DNA of 64,000 bases from Bacillota bacterium (lineage in GTDB: Bacteria; Bacillota; Clostridia; Oscillospirales; Ruminococcaceae). Below, piece by piece: positions 42,727-50,946 of this stretch (positions are counted from its first letter, which is position 1; each line of letters starts with the position of its first letter). The notes under the pieces are model-generated. The model saw only the letters and a list, made by a program, of their open reading frames with translations, did no database searches and had not been told where the DNA came from. The stretch covers positions 1-64,000 of the forward strand of contig JAEZKF010000055.1 of the NCBI GenBank assembly GCA_023415575.1, written 5' to 3'. Both the position numbers and the translations under genes were made by a program.

Positions 42727-42945
42727 ATGAAACGCAAGATAATCACGTTACTGTCTGCGGTGCTTGCGATTGCAATGATGGGCTCGGTACTTGCACCTGT
42801 CCTCTTTGCCGAGACCGTTTACCGCATACCGTTTTTACCGGATATTCCACCGCTTGCACTGCGTATCGTCATGATTGTGGCGCTTGCTTCCATCGTTCTT
42901 TTGGTTGCGGCTCGTATTGTACTTTCGATTACTAAGAGAAAATAG
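42727..42945 (+). CDS. Small membrane protein downstream of ftsZ
   Basis: This 72-residue protein has a basic start (MKRK) and two hydrophobic helices (IITLLSAVLAIAMMGSVLAPVLF and LALRIVMIVALASIVLLVAARIVL). The first could be a signal peptide ending near FAE. ATG 42727 gives the cleanest N-terminus; ATG 42706 lies only a base after GGAGG and is less likely. It probably shares the ftsZ transcript, which ends at the terminator that follows. Family not recognised. Confidence 0.6.
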   Translation: MKRKIITLLSAVLAIAMMGSVLAPVLFAETVYRIPFLPDIPPLALRIVMIVALASIVLLVAARIVLSITKRK

Positions 42946-42965
42946 ACCCCCTTCATAAAAACAGA

Positions 42966-43014
42966 AACACCGCTATATCTCAACACACAGGTTGTAGATA
43001 TAGCGGTGTTTTTT
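42966..43014 (+). terminator. Terminator of the dcw cluster
   Basis: Fifteen-base arms AACACCGCTATATCT and AGATATAGCGGTGTT, followed by TTTTCTTG. Confidence 0.92.
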
Positions 43015-43035
43015 CTTGTGTTTGGGCGTAAGATG

Positions 43036-43064
43036 TCACAGTAGGTTTTTGCCCAGCATAAGAT
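43036..43064 (+). promoter_or_regulatory. Candidate sigma-E promoter of the cotJ operon
   Basis: TCACAGT (43036-43042), a 14-base spacer and CATAAGAT (43057-43064) resemble the mother-cell sigma-E pattern (KMATATT, N14, CATACANT). Initiation near 43072 gives a 55-base leader. cotJABC is sigma-E-dependent in Bacillus subtilis, which agrees. Confidence 0.55.
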
Positions 43065-43126
43065 GGTTCGTAGGAATCTTTTTTCCTCGATAAATTTCCA
43101 ATCAAAAGCGATGGAGGTATAACATC

Positions 43127-43336
43127 ATGAAAAACAGCTACGGTGAAGAAGAGGTAATGGCTGCTATTTCATGCGATGCGTTTACCGATCAGCCCATCTC
43201 ATATGCAATAGCATATGTCGCTTTCCAAACCTGGGAAAAGCCTTACGACCCTGAGGTCGGGTTTGTAAGAGGCACCATTTTCCCAAGTTTAGACAAGCCA
43301 TTCTTGGGCGAGGAGGTCGTTTCGCGTGGCAAGTAG
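43127..43336 (+). CDS. cotJA: Spore coat-associated protein CotJA
   Basis: This 69-residue protein matches CotJA in its core, ISYAIAYVAFQTWEKPYDPEVGFVRGTIFPSLDKPFLGEE. It is a small coat component assembled with CotJC around the forespore. The SD ATGGAGGT lies before ATG 43127. The last 11 bases overlap cotJB, showing translational coupling. Confidence 0.93.
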   Translation: MKNSYGEEEVMAAISCDAFTDQPISYAIAYVAFQTWEKPYDPEVGFVRGTIFPSLDKPFLGEEVVSRGK

Positions 43337-43586
43337 TAAGGCTACACTGCTTCGGCGGATTCAAATCTGCGATTTGGCGTTGTTTGAGGCGCATCTATTT
43401 CTGAACACGCACCCCAACGACCAGGAAGCGCTTGCTTACTACAGCAAGCATCTTGAATTAAGGGAAAAGGCAATGAAGGAATACGTCAAAAAGTATGGCC
43501 CTCTTACAGCAGGCCAATATGATGGAGGACCGACTTGGAAATGGATTCAAGGTCCATGGCCATGGGAAAGGGAAAGTGAGGTGTAG
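43326..43586 (+). CDS. cotJB: Spore coat protein CotJB
   Basis: This 86-residue protein has the CotJB features LLRRIQICDLALFEAHLFLNTHPNDQEALAYY and the Trp-rich end GGPTWKWIQGPWPWE. It starts at GTG 43326 inside cotJA (SD GAGGAGG) and is followed 3 bases later by cotJC. In Bacillus the CotJA-CotJC pair is needed for coat deposition; CotJB function is unknown. Confidence 0.93.
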   Translation: MASSKATLLRRIQICDLALFEAHLFLNTHPNDQEALAYYSKHLELREKAMKEYVKKYGPLTAGQYDGGPTWKWIQGPWPWERESEV

Positions 43587-43589
43587 CAT

Positions 43590-44159
43590 ATGTGGATATA
43601 TGAAAAGAAACTGCAGTATCCAGTAAAGATTGCACGGCCAAATCCTGCGCTCGCAAGAGTCATTATAACCCAATTCGGTGGCCCGCATGGCGAATTGGGT
43701 GCAGCAAACCGCTACCTGTCACAACGCTACTCCATGCCGTACGACGAAGTGGTAGGAACGCTGACCGATATTGGCACAGAAGAACTAGGGCATGTCGAGA
43801 TGGTGTGCGCCATTGTCTATCAGCTGACAAGGAACCTATCGGAAAAGGACATAAAAGAGAGCGGATTCGATACCTATTTCGTGGATCATACCACAGGCTT
43901 ATATCCGATAGCGGCATCCGGTGTGCCGTTTGATGCAAGTACATTCGATTCCTCCGGCGACGTACTCGCAGATCTGCACGAAGACCTCGCTGCAGAGCAG
44001 AAGGCGCGCGTCACCTACGACAACATCCTGCGCCTTGCAGATGACCCCGATGTCAGAGACCCCATCAAGTTCCTGCGTGAGCGCGAGATTGTGCACTTCC
44101 AGCGGTTTGGCGAGGCAAATCGTAGCAATTGCAATGGATTTTTGATGATAGTTCAATAA
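43590..44159 (+). CDS. cotJC: CotJC (manganese catalase-like coat protein), 5' part, interrupted by an inserted element
   Basis: Residues 1-176 are a normal CotJC of the manganese-catalase ferritin-like family: ARPNPALARVIITQFGGPHGELGAANRYLSQRY, then EELGHVEMVCAIV (metal-binding E-x-x-H) and LREREIVHFQRFGEA. After Ala176 the expected C-terminal continuation is lost. The frame runs into foreign AT-rich DNA and stops after 13 unrelated residues (44157-44159). The true C-terminus (ALRIAQDHLDSKNFYAFNP and onward) is found 6.6 kb downstream at 50730, in frame. Excision at the inferred GA crossover (44112-44113 with 50736-50737) would give a 209-residue protein. As it stands, the vegetative chromosome encodes only a truncated form. 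Confidence 0.92.
   Translation: MWIYEKKLQYPVKIARPNPALARVIITQFGGPHGELGAANRYLSQRYSMPYDEVVGTLTDIGTEELGHVEMVCAIVYQLTRNLSEKDIKESGFDTYFVDHTTGLYPIAASGVPFDASTFDSSGDVLADLHEDLAAEQKARVTYDNILRLADDPDVRDPIKFLREREIVHFQRFGEANRSNCNGFLMIVQ
44097..44128 (+). other. Inferred attL of the cotJC element
   Basis: The left half is cotJC sequence (GCGG-TTTGGC before the core GA at 44112-44113). The right half is element sequence (GGCAAATCGTAGC). Joined with attR, the host halves give GCGG-N6-GA-N6-CCGC, perfectly symmetric. The element halves match as inverted arms at 9 of 15 positions around the same GA. Confidence 0.7.
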
Positions 44160-44463
44160 AGCGATAATGATGGGCTTTTCTTACTATTGGCTTCATTGAA
44201 TATGGCTATTATTTTACCATTTCGATTCGAAGAACCACTGAGGAATGAACAAGGTGATAATCAATCTGGAGCAAAAGACCCAACCACAATGGTTGGCCTT
44301 TTGCTGTGTGTAAACGACCAACTGGCAGATCTTATACCATGTGACATGTATGAGAAGGGGCTTTACCTGCATGGAAATATCCGGCTATGCAGGGAGAGTG
44401 TATACACTAAACACAACACAATAAAGTCTGTTGTTGGATATTGTATCGTGATATTTGTTTGAA

Positions 44464-44492
44464 TTGACAAGCAATATATGTAATTATATAAT
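44464..44492 (+). promoter_or_regulatory. Consensus sigma-A promoter of the KAP-like NTPase gene
   Basis: TTGACA (44464-44469), a 17-base spacer and TATAAT (44487-44492) give a perfect consensus; the start near 44499 leaves a 59-base leader. Upstream, 44160-44463 holds only a hairpin (CCAACC-acaat-GGTTGG with AGCAAAAG/CTTTTGCT outer arms, 44270-44305) and a 91-codon ORF without SD that I do not accept. Confidence 0.8.
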
Positions 44493-44557
44493 GATATTGG
44501 TCGAATTATAATATAATGGTATATACGATGTATAAATATTACGAAGGAGTCTCGGTG

Positions 44558-47500
44558 ATGAAAAAGCAAAATCAGAAGGATAGTATCTTATTTTTGAACA
44601 CTCCAATAACTGATTATGACCAAGATGTTATTGGGGTAGATACATATGTAGAGAAGTTAAATGACGCAATTGATGCAGGAGCACAAATGATTGCCGTAAC
44701 ATCGCCGTTCGGTTTTGGAAAAACCAGCGTAATTGAACTCCTTGGGAAAAAACGTATTATCGAAAGAGACGATAAAATCGTTAAAATATCAATGTGGTCG
44801 CAACTTGATAAAGATAATAATATAGGTTCAACAACAGACTTACATAGATCCTTCATATATCAAATTAGCAGCCAAATAAAGCACACACAAGGCACCTATA
44901 TTAGCAGACGCCTTAGCCCAAATTATGGTATACTCAAAATGCATGTTAATAGAAAGAGGTATTGGGGGCTTTTTTTAGTTTCTTTTGCTTTAATACTGCT
45001 TTCGTGGGGTTTAAGTACCTTTGCGGAAAACCTAATTCAAATAATACCTTTTCTAAAAGATTGGGCTGAAACATTAACAACTGGATTTTTTCTTGTAGGT
45101 ATATTATTTTTCGTAATACTTATTGGGACAGCAGAAATCATTTTTTCCGCATCAAGTAAAACCGAAGTAAAGCGTGAAATAGAGACATTAGAAATTATTG
45201 ATCTTTATCGCTCGGAAATCCTTAAACACTATTATCGGGTTATCGATGATTTGCATCTAATTAAAAGAAAACGTTATATAATAATAATCGAGGATTTAGA
45301 TAGAACAACTGATGCAGATGCTGTAATAAACTTTTTGAAAGAGTTGCGTAAATATTATGTTCCTCAAGGAACTAAGTATCGTAATAAAGTCGTATTCATA
45401 GTCAATATTATGCCAGAATCTATATTAACGAGTAAAATAAAGATGAATGATGTATCAGCAACCCAATTGGCAACCGACGATGAGTCGCTTTATGCCAAGC
45501 TTTTTGATTACAGTCTCAACCTTCAAACGATTAACATTGATAATTATGATGTTATTTTAGAGGGGTTATTGAAAGAAAAGAAAGAATCAATTAGTACTCT
45601 GGGATTAAATTTTAGTGGTAATCTGTCAGATATTCCTGGGGTAAAATGGATAATAAGAGAACGCCGCCTAAAAATTCGAGAAATAAAAGAACGATTAAAT
45701 ATCGCTTTTTCACTTTATGAATCACTAAGCAGTAAATTCTCACCAAATTCTATAGCTTTTGAGAAATGTGCAGTAGTTGCTTATCTCACAACGGCATTTG
45801 AGGAAGATTTTCTTAATACTGACCATCGTGCATTTGAGATACTTATCGAGCAAAGTATTAGGAAAAAGCTATCATTAGAAAGTTGTTTCGAAATACTTCC
45901 AAATACAAGTGATGACTATAAAAAAGTTGTAAAAGAACTTATTACTGCAAAATTAATAGATTCTAATTATAGAACATACTTCTATAATTTTCCGCGAGGA
46001 GGCTATCTTTACTCATACGATGAGATGCAAATTGAAAATGCTATTTTGTACGATGAAGATATAGAATCTTTAGATCAAATAGCTCAGAAAATAGTCTCGG
46101 ATCCTTCTTCATTAGTTATAAATCAGGCTTTCCAAACATTAGATCAATTACTTTTACCGTTACCTAACACGGTCTTCAAATCAGAAGTACTATATATTGA
46201 AGCACTAAAGTACTCAAAGAAAAAAGTTCTTCAATATTTTAATAATGCAGTAGATTATTCCAATGATTCTTCAGCTATAGCCTTTTTCAAAGATGTTTTG
46301 TCATATAAAAAATCACTTAAATTTATTGATCAAGAATTTGCTCATGAATTATGTATAATATGGGAAAAACATTTTGACGAGTCGGCTTTACTTCAATTAC
46401 GCATAATATTATGTAAAGATTATTCTAGGGAAATAACATGGTTTAAAAATCTTTTTTTGGGAAATCATTTCATAATTAAAATAGATGAAATGGAATACCT
46501 TAAGTTAATTGATGCAATAACATTAATTAATTATGATAATGAGGACATAACAATTGAGCTAGTTAATTATATTTTCAATCGATTTCTACAACAAGATAGT
46601 ATTTTAGAAGAAGAAATAAAAGTAGTGGAAAAACTATTGCGTGATACAAGTAATCATTTAAAACAGCAGGATATTGTACCATTGTATATAGATTTTATGG
46701 ATGCGACAAACCGTATAGTCCCGGATTTTGAAAAACATATCTATGACTTAATCGATAAAAGTAATGATTCTGTATCTGACAAGTTATTTAATAATTATCA
46801 GAGAATAATCAATAAAACATCAGACTTTTTGTCACCAGAAACATTAAAGTACATTAGTTATATGGCTAGATATAGTGGTTATACACTAGATGTTGCTGCA
46901 AAATTAAAAGAAAATAAATATTACATAGATTATGTTTTGATCCTCTTAGAATTAGGAGCTTACATTCCTTTTGAACAAGAGGAAATTATAGAAGAAATAA
47001 GAAAATTCAAGGTGTATTTAAGAGATAAAACAGATTATTTTATACCAATAAGAAATAGAATAACACAACAACCTGAAAATGTATTATTTAAATATAGCTT
47101 TATGTTTGAAGCCGATTGTCCATTTATTACATCACAAGAATTGCATAATATTCAGAATGATTTAATAGTAGTGCAGTTAATTGATCCTAAAATAGTAAAA
47201 AAAGATGATTGCAAAACTCTTAGTGACTTTTTCAATAGGAAAAAGCATAGTAATAATCTCTCATTTAAAATTCTGCTATTTATTTCTAACTTTTATACAA
47301 ATGTAGCAAATTATTGCTTTTATTCGTTAAATTTTGACTCAGTTAGATATCGTTATATTTCATCAAAGAAGAAACAAAAAATAGTAGAAGCTTTTTGGGG
47401 AGTTCTAGAATTAGGCAATCCAAAAGAGAAGATAAAATTTATGAAGGCAACCAAATATATAGAAGCAACATGGAATTTGGAATTAATTGATGCAATGAAA

Positions 47501-48121
47501 GATAACAATGAGTTAATAGAACCGTTTTTTGAAGCTGTAAACAGTAGTGATAAAATTACAAAAACTACTTTTGAAACTGTGTGTTTATTTTACAACAAGT
47601 TAATGAGTCCTATGTCGCCTTTAGTTATTCAAATGTTTTTAGAAAAAAAGAAATATATTGAGTATGTAGTTTCAGTAACATTTGGTAATTCTCGCTTTGA
47701 AATGGCTGAGGGAGAGCTGCTGAACGAATTATGGCCTATATATATAGAAATTTTTTCATCTAGTAATTATCCAGAAATACGGAAGTATATGACTTCAAAT
47801 CATGATTTTGTAAGAAGAATCATGGCTGAAAAATCATACAAGGGATTTGCAGAAGAAAATAGAATGCAGTTGTGTGGGGTATATCAAGACAAGGATAGTA
47901 TTGAAGATATTATGGAATATGGAGAAGAGTTTGCCCTCAAGTATTACTCTTCAATGGCTGGATTCGCTGATGAGTCTGCTGCTACAGCATTTGTCAATAT
48001 CGTTAGAAACTGTCCGATGCTAATTGCTTCAGATGAGTTGTATAATCATACATACGAAAAGCTTGTTAGCGGTTCATTAAAATCTCTATATACAAGAGTC
48101 CGTAATAAGGGGAGCAATTAA
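44558..48121 (+). CDS. KAP/YobI-like membrane P-loop NTPase
   Basis: This 1187-residue protein has an N-terminal P-loop: Walker A-like TSPFGFGKTSVIELLG near residue 50 and Walker B IIIIEDLDRTTDADAV near residue 245. Two membrane helices lie between them (YWGLFLVSFALILLSWGL and TGFFLVGILFFVILIGTAEIIF). Helices inserted between Walker A and B and an E/D-D-L-D-R Walker B are the hallmarks of KAP-family NTPases; length and layout resemble Bacillus YobI. About 850 residues of mostly helical, repeat-like sequence follow. Start ATG 44558 has GAAGGAG. It is the main cargo of the element. KAP-type NTPases occur in anti-phage systems, so defence is plausible but unproven here. Confidence 0.85.
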   Translation: MKKQNQKDSILFLNTPITDYDQDVIGVDTYVEKLNDAIDAGAQMIAVTSPFGFGKTSVIELLGKKRIIERDDKIVKISMWSQLDKDNNIGSTTDLHRSFIYQISSQIKHTQGTYISRRLSPNYGILKMHVNRKRYWGLFLVSFALILLSWGLSTFAENLIQIIPFLKDWAETLTTGFFLVGILFFVILIGTAEIIFSASSKTEVKREIETLEIIDLYRSEILKHYYRVIDDLHLIKRKRYIIIIEDLDRTTDADAVINFLKELRKYYVPQGTKYRNKVVFIVNIMPESILTSKIKMNDVSATQLATDDESLYAKLFDYSLNLQTINIDNYDVILEGLLKEKKESISTLGLNFSGNLSDIPGVKWIIRERRLKIREIKERLNIAFSLYESLSSKFSPNSIAFEKCAVVAYLTTAFEEDFLNTDHRAFEILIEQSIRKKLSLESCFEILPNTSDDYKKVVKELITAKLIDSNYRTYFYNFPRGGYLYSYDEMQIENAILYDEDIESLDQIAQKIVSDPSSLVINQAFQTLDQLLLPLPNTVFKSEVLYIEALKYSKKKVLQYFNNAVDYSNDSSAIAFFKDVLSYKKSLKFIDQEFAHELCIIWEKHFDESALLQLRIILCKDYSREITWFKNLFLGNHFIIKIDEMEYLKLIDAITLINYDNEDITIELVNYIFNRFLQQDSILEEEIKVVEKLLRDTSNHLKQQDIVPLYIDFMDATNRIVPDFEKHIYDLIDKSNDSVSDKLFNNYQRIINKTSDFLSPETLKYISYMARYSGYTLDVAAKLKENKYYIDYVLILLELGAYIPFEQEEIIEEIRKFKVYLRDKTDYFIPIRNRITQQPENVLFKYSFMFEADCPFITSQELHNIQNDLIVVQLIDPKIVKKDDCKTLSDFFNRKKHSNNLSFKILLFISNFYTNVANYCFYSLNFDSVRYRYISSKKKQKIVEAFWGVLELGNPKEKIKFMKATKYIEATWNLELIDAMKDNNELIEPFFEAVNSSDKITKTTFETVCLFYNKLMSPMSPLVIQMFLEKKKYIEYVVSVTFGNSRFEMAEGELLNELWPIYIEIFSSSNYPEIRKYMTSNHDFVRRIMAEKSYKGFAEENRMQLCGVYQDKDSIEDIMEYGEEFALKYYSSMAGFADESAATAFVNIVRNCPMLIASDELYNHTYEKLVSGSLKSLYTRVRNKGSN

Positions 48122-48219
48122 TCGCTCACCAAATTTTTGAATGGACTGTTAAAACATTCAAATTTCGTGCTTATAGCGAAAAGGATCAAAACGTGATATA
48201 GCTATTAGGAGAAAAAAAG

Positions 48220-48813
48220 ATGAAAAGAGATTTAAATCATGAGATTTCAGCGACAAGTGTAAGAAAGAGTATTAGGTCTATTTGCAATACAGAGGAAGAA
48301 ACATATCCAATTGAAGAAATTAAGCGTAAAGTAACTGAATATTATTACAGCAATATAAATGAACTCAGCGAGAACGCACTCATAAATAGGTGTTTGCAAA
48401 TTGAAAGCAGAACAAAGTATGCACCCAATGTCTTGATTTCACTTGCTTGGGGGCTTGTAACCAGTTTCGTTTGGAAGATAATTGATGGTGACAAAGGAAT
48501 CTTTACTCTTCTAGGAACTTTTGGAAAATCAATAGAAGAACTGGGTCACCGTGGTGGAATTGATTCTTTGATTTCTATTATGATTTTATCGATTGTATTC
48601 TTCTTAGTATTTGCGATGCTAATGGGTGTAGTCACAGCGCTAGTTTTTGTTGTGTATCGTAATTGCAAAAAAATTTGGTGTGATAAGTATAACGTATTTA
48701 TTTCAGATTATGAAAAGCAATTAATCATGGATATACTTAGGGTTAAGGCTAAATCAGCATCAGGGGGACGCAGTAAAGTAATACCGCGGAAACGATATAT
48801 TATAAAGAAATAA
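48220..48813 (+). CDS. Hypothetical membrane protein next to the KAP-like NTPase
   Basis: This 197-residue protein has a charged N-terminal helical region of about 70 residues. Two membrane segments follow (VLISLAWGLVTSFVWKII and a long one, ISIMILSIVFFLVFAMLMGVV), then a basic cytoplasmic tail (SGGRSKVIPRKRYIIKK). AGGAGAAAA precedes ATG 48220. It lies 98 bases after the NTPase gene, with no obvious promoter or terminator between them, and shares the AT-rich composition. It is likely a partner of the NTPase. Family not recognised. Confidence 0.72.
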   Translation: MKRDLNHEISATSVRKSIRSICNTEEETYPIEEIKRKVTEYYYSNINELSENALINRCLQIESRTKYAPNVLISLAWGLVTSFVWKIIDGDKGIFTLLGTFGKSIEELGHRGGIDSLISIMILSIVFFLVFAMLMGVVTALVFVVYRNCKKIWCDKYNVFISDYEKQLIMDILRVKAKSASGGRSKVIPRKRYIIKK

Positions 48814-48844
48814 GCAGAAGTTCACTTGCTTACACTAAACTCGA

Positions 48845-48874
48845 AAAGGAACTCAATTTATGCTGAGTTCCTTT
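48845..48874 (+). terminator. Terminator of the NTPase/membrane-protein cargo unit
   Basis: AAAGGAACTCA and TGAGTTCCTTT around an 8-base loop, followed by AATCTACTT. It separates cargo from the recombinase genes. Confidence 0.7.
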
Positions 48875-48931
48875 AATCTACTTATAATAGTCTGCTCATA
48901 ATTCTCATTAGGTCTTTTATTCTTTCTTGGT

Positions 48932-48960
48932 GATTGTGTACTTGCTGTCTTTCATAAAAT
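48932..48960 (+). promoter_or_regulatory. Possible sigma-E-type promoter of the recombinase unit
   Basis: CATAAAAT (48953-48960) resembles the sigma-E -10 (CATACANT) and the cotJ candidate CATAAGAT. The -35 region (GATTGTG, 14 bases upstream) fits poorly. Initiation near 48967 would suit the SD of the small ORF at 48990. No good sigma-A promoter is seen in 48875-48989. Confidence 0.3.
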
Positions 48961-48989
48961 GTACCGTCAACCTATTAGGGGGTACTATT

Positions 48990-49187
48990 ATGATAGACAC
49001 TAATAAAATCACCTATCAACTTGAAAGCACAACGATTATAAAGGACAACATGAAGTGTGTAATAGTAAATCGTCGTCCACAATATTCACAAAGAGATAAA
49101 CAAGCTATAAAAGCTGATATTGAAGAGCAACTATATGCAGTATTCTGTAAGTATGCGCATCCTAGCAAAAAGGACGGAAGATGGTAG
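48990..49187 (+). CDS. Small protein encoded before the serine recombinase
   Basis: This 65-residue basic/polar protein contains CVIVNRRPQYSQRDKQAIKADIEEQLYAVFCKY. GGGGGT is the SD for ATG 48990. Its stop codon is directly followed by the ATG of the recombinase gene, so the two are translationally coupled. Small genes of this look commonly precede large serine recombinases in Clostridia. Role unknown. A recombination-directionality factor is possible by position, but there is no direct evidence. Confidence 0.7.
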   Translation: MIDTNKITYQLESTTIIKDNMKCVIVNRRPQYSQRDKQAIKADIEEQLYAVFCKYAHPSKKDGRW

Positions 49188-50696
49188 ATGTATGACGCAT
49201 TATATGCCCGTCAATCAGTGGAGAAAGTAGATAGTATATCTGTTGAGAGCCAGCTTGAGTTATGTAGACATGAAACACATGGCCGTCTTTATAAAGAGTA
49301 CATAGACAAAGGATATAGTGGGAAAAATACCAACCGCCCCGCCTTTGAAGAAATGATGGAGGATATTAAGCAAGGTAAGATTCAAAGGGTGATTGTTTAT
49401 AAGTTAGACCGTATCAGCAGATCTATTTTAGACTTTGCGAATATGATGGAAGTATTTCATGAGTACAATGTTGAGTTTGTTTCATCAACTGAGAAGTTTG
49501 ATACCTCAACCCCTCTTGGGCGGGCTATGCTAAATATCTGTATCGTTTTTGCACAGTTGGAACGTGAGACAATCCAAAAACGTGTTACAGACGCTTACTA
49601 TTCGCGGTGTAAGCGCGGCTTTTACATGGGAGGACGTATACCCTATGGGTTTAAAAAACAAGAGACTGTTATCGATGGTATAAAGACATCTAAGTATGTG
49701 CCTGTGCCGGAGGAAGCTGAGCAAATTAGGCTAATTTATTCGTTGTATGCTGATTCCAACAATTCACTTGGTGACATAATTGACTACTTTAATAAAAACG
49801 GAATAAAGCATTTGCGAGGTGGCGTGTGGGTTGCATCTAGACTGAGCGAAATACTGCGCAACCCTATTTACGTAAAAGCCGACGTTAATGTGTACGATTT
49901 TTTCCAAGCTCAAGGAGCAAAAGTCTTCAATCCCGTCTCTGATTTTACGGGATATTATGCTTGTTATCTATACAAGGCAGAATCAACAACTAGAAGCAAA
50001 AGTGAATTATTAGGAAAGGAAGTTGTTTTAGCTCCTCATGAGGGCATAGTCTCATCAAGGGATTGGATAAAATGTAGAAAACGTTGTCTATCTAATAGAC
50101 AATTAGCAAAAACCTGTAAAGCAAAAAATTCTTGGCTCTTGGGTAAGGTTAAATGTGGTAAATGTGGTTATGGATTGATTGTTGTAAAAGCAAATACAAA
50201 ATGGAAGAGATATTTTATCTGTGCGGGGGCATCATCGACAAAGAAAGCTAAATGTCAAGGCTTAGGTAGTACAGTTTACGCCGATCTATTAGAGGATTAC
50301 GTATCAAAAGCGATACGGGAACACCTGGCTGAGTTTCAAACCTTAAGAAAACAAGAGAAGCAGCGTATTGATCCAAAGATCAATAAATTAAAAATTCGTA
50401 TTGCCGAAATAAATAAAGAAATTAATGATGTAATTGATAGGATGATCGGTATAGATTCATTACCGATGGATTACATCAACAATAAAATAATGGAACTGGA
50501 TAGCGAAAAGCGAAAGCTACAAGTGGAACTAGATGATCTCGAAAGTTCGCTGTATAACACTCCAATAGATACCATTGCAAATCATGTAGAAGCATGGAAT
50601 GAAATAACATTTGAAGACAAACAAGCAGTAGTAGATATTCTTATCAAAGTAATTATTGTAGCGGATGGGAAAGTAGAAATTACATGGAACGACTGA
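49188..50696 (+). CDS. Large serine recombinase
   Basis: This 502-residue enzyme has an N-terminal resolvase catalytic domain with the nucleophile in LYARQSVEKVDSISVESQ (Ser10) and further catalytic text RVIVYKLDRISRSILDFANMM and STPLGRAMLNICIVFAQLERETIQKR. A recombinase domain comes next (GRIPYGFKK), then a zinc-ribbon domain (KVKCGKCGYGLIVV with a later Cys pair) and a coiled coil (INKLKIRIAEINKEINDVIDRM). These are all the parts needed for integration and excision, and none looks damaged. The gene ends 33 bases before the inferred attR, the typical integrase-next-to-att layout. It is predicted to recombine attL and attR and restore cotJC. Confidence 0.95.
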   Translation: MYDALYARQSVEKVDSISVESQLELCRHETHGRLYKEYIDKGYSGKNTNRPAFEEMMEDIKQGKIQRVIVYKLDRISRSILDFANMMEVFHEYNVEFVSSTEKFDTSTPLGRAMLNICIVFAQLERETIQKRVTDAYYSRCKRGFYMGGRIPYGFKKQETVIDGIKTSKYVPVPEEAEQIRLIYSLYADSNNSLGDIIDYFNKNGIKHLRGGVWVASRLSEILRNPIYVKADVNVYDFFQAQGAKVFNPVSDFTGYYACYLYKAESTTRSKSELLGKEVVLAPHEGIVSSRDWIKCRKRCLSNRQLAKTCKAKNSWLLGKVKCGKCGYGLIVVKANTKWKRYFICAGASSTKKAKCQGLGSTVYADLLEDYVSKAIREHLAEFQTLRKQEKQRIDPKINKLKIRIAEINKEINDVIDRMIGIDSLPMDYINNKIMELDSEKRKLQVELDDLESSLYNTPIDTIANHVEAWNEITFEDKQAVVDILIKVIIVADGKVEITWND

Positions 50697-50720
50697 TTGC
50701 GTTTCGGGTTTTTACTTAAA

Positions 50721-50747
50721 ACGCTCCTATTCGCTGAAGCCCTCCGC
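50721..50747 (+). other. Inferred attR of the cotJC element
   Basis: Element half ACGCTCCTATTCGCT, core GA (50736-50737), then cotJC half AGCCCTCCGC. From TTC 50730 the cotJC frame is open to its stop. Confidence 0.7.
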
Positions 50748-50843
50748 ATCGCGCAAGACCACCTGGACTCCAAAAACTTCTATGCATTTAACCCTGCCTT
50801 TGATAAACCGAGAGGTAACGTGCGGGGAACAACGAAAAAGTAA
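50730..50843 (+). pseudogene. cotJC: cotJC 3' end, copy 1 (detached C-terminus)
   Basis: These 37 codons plus stop (from TTC 50730 to TAA 50841-50843) encode the CotJC C-terminus, ALRIAQDHLDSKNFYAFNP then AFDKPRGNVRGTTKK. It has no start codon or SD and is silent where it stands. It matches in frame the point where the 5' part at 43590 breaks off. GC content and codon use are those of the host, not of the element. Confidence 0.9.
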
Positions 50844-50919
50844 GGTCGTAGGCTTAATCCGACTAAAGTGAAGTCTTCGAAAAATGGCTTAACTATGCGG
50901 ATTTATGGACTTTGTACAA

Positions 50920-50946
50920 TTGGTCCGATTCGCTGAAGCCCTCCGC
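50920..50946 (+). other. Second attR-like site (relic of a related insertion)
   Basis: Before copy 2 the sequence TCCGATTCGCT-GA-AGCCCTCCGC repeats the attR of the present element, including TCC-N-ATTCGCT from the element side of the junction. Further upstream (50844-50920) the DNA differs. This looks like the right end of an earlier, related element that has been almost completely lost. Confidence 0.55.

Larger units (their letters stand above)
44112..50737 (+). mobile_element. Serine-recombinase element interrupting cotJC, about 6.6 kb
   Basis: The insertion is bounded by cotJC codons 1-176 on the left and the missing cotJC 3' end on the right. It is AT-rich compared with the host DNA and carries its own strong promoter. 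Genes in order are a KAP/YobI-like NTPase, a small membrane protein, a 65-residue ORF and a large serine recombinase that abuts the right end, as usual for serine integrases. There are no phage structural genes. The boundaries are inferred from att symmetry around GA. The arrangement parallels gene-intervening elements such as skin (sigK) and gin (gerE). Confidence 0.88.

Noticed and set aside
44187..44462. 91-codon ORF inside the element near attL
   Set aside because: TTG start without SD, odd residue mix, and it contains a hairpin; more likely att-arm and promoter DNA.
44112..50737. Interpretation of the insertion as a prophage
   Set aside because: No capsid, tail, lysis or replication genes; only recombinase and cargo.
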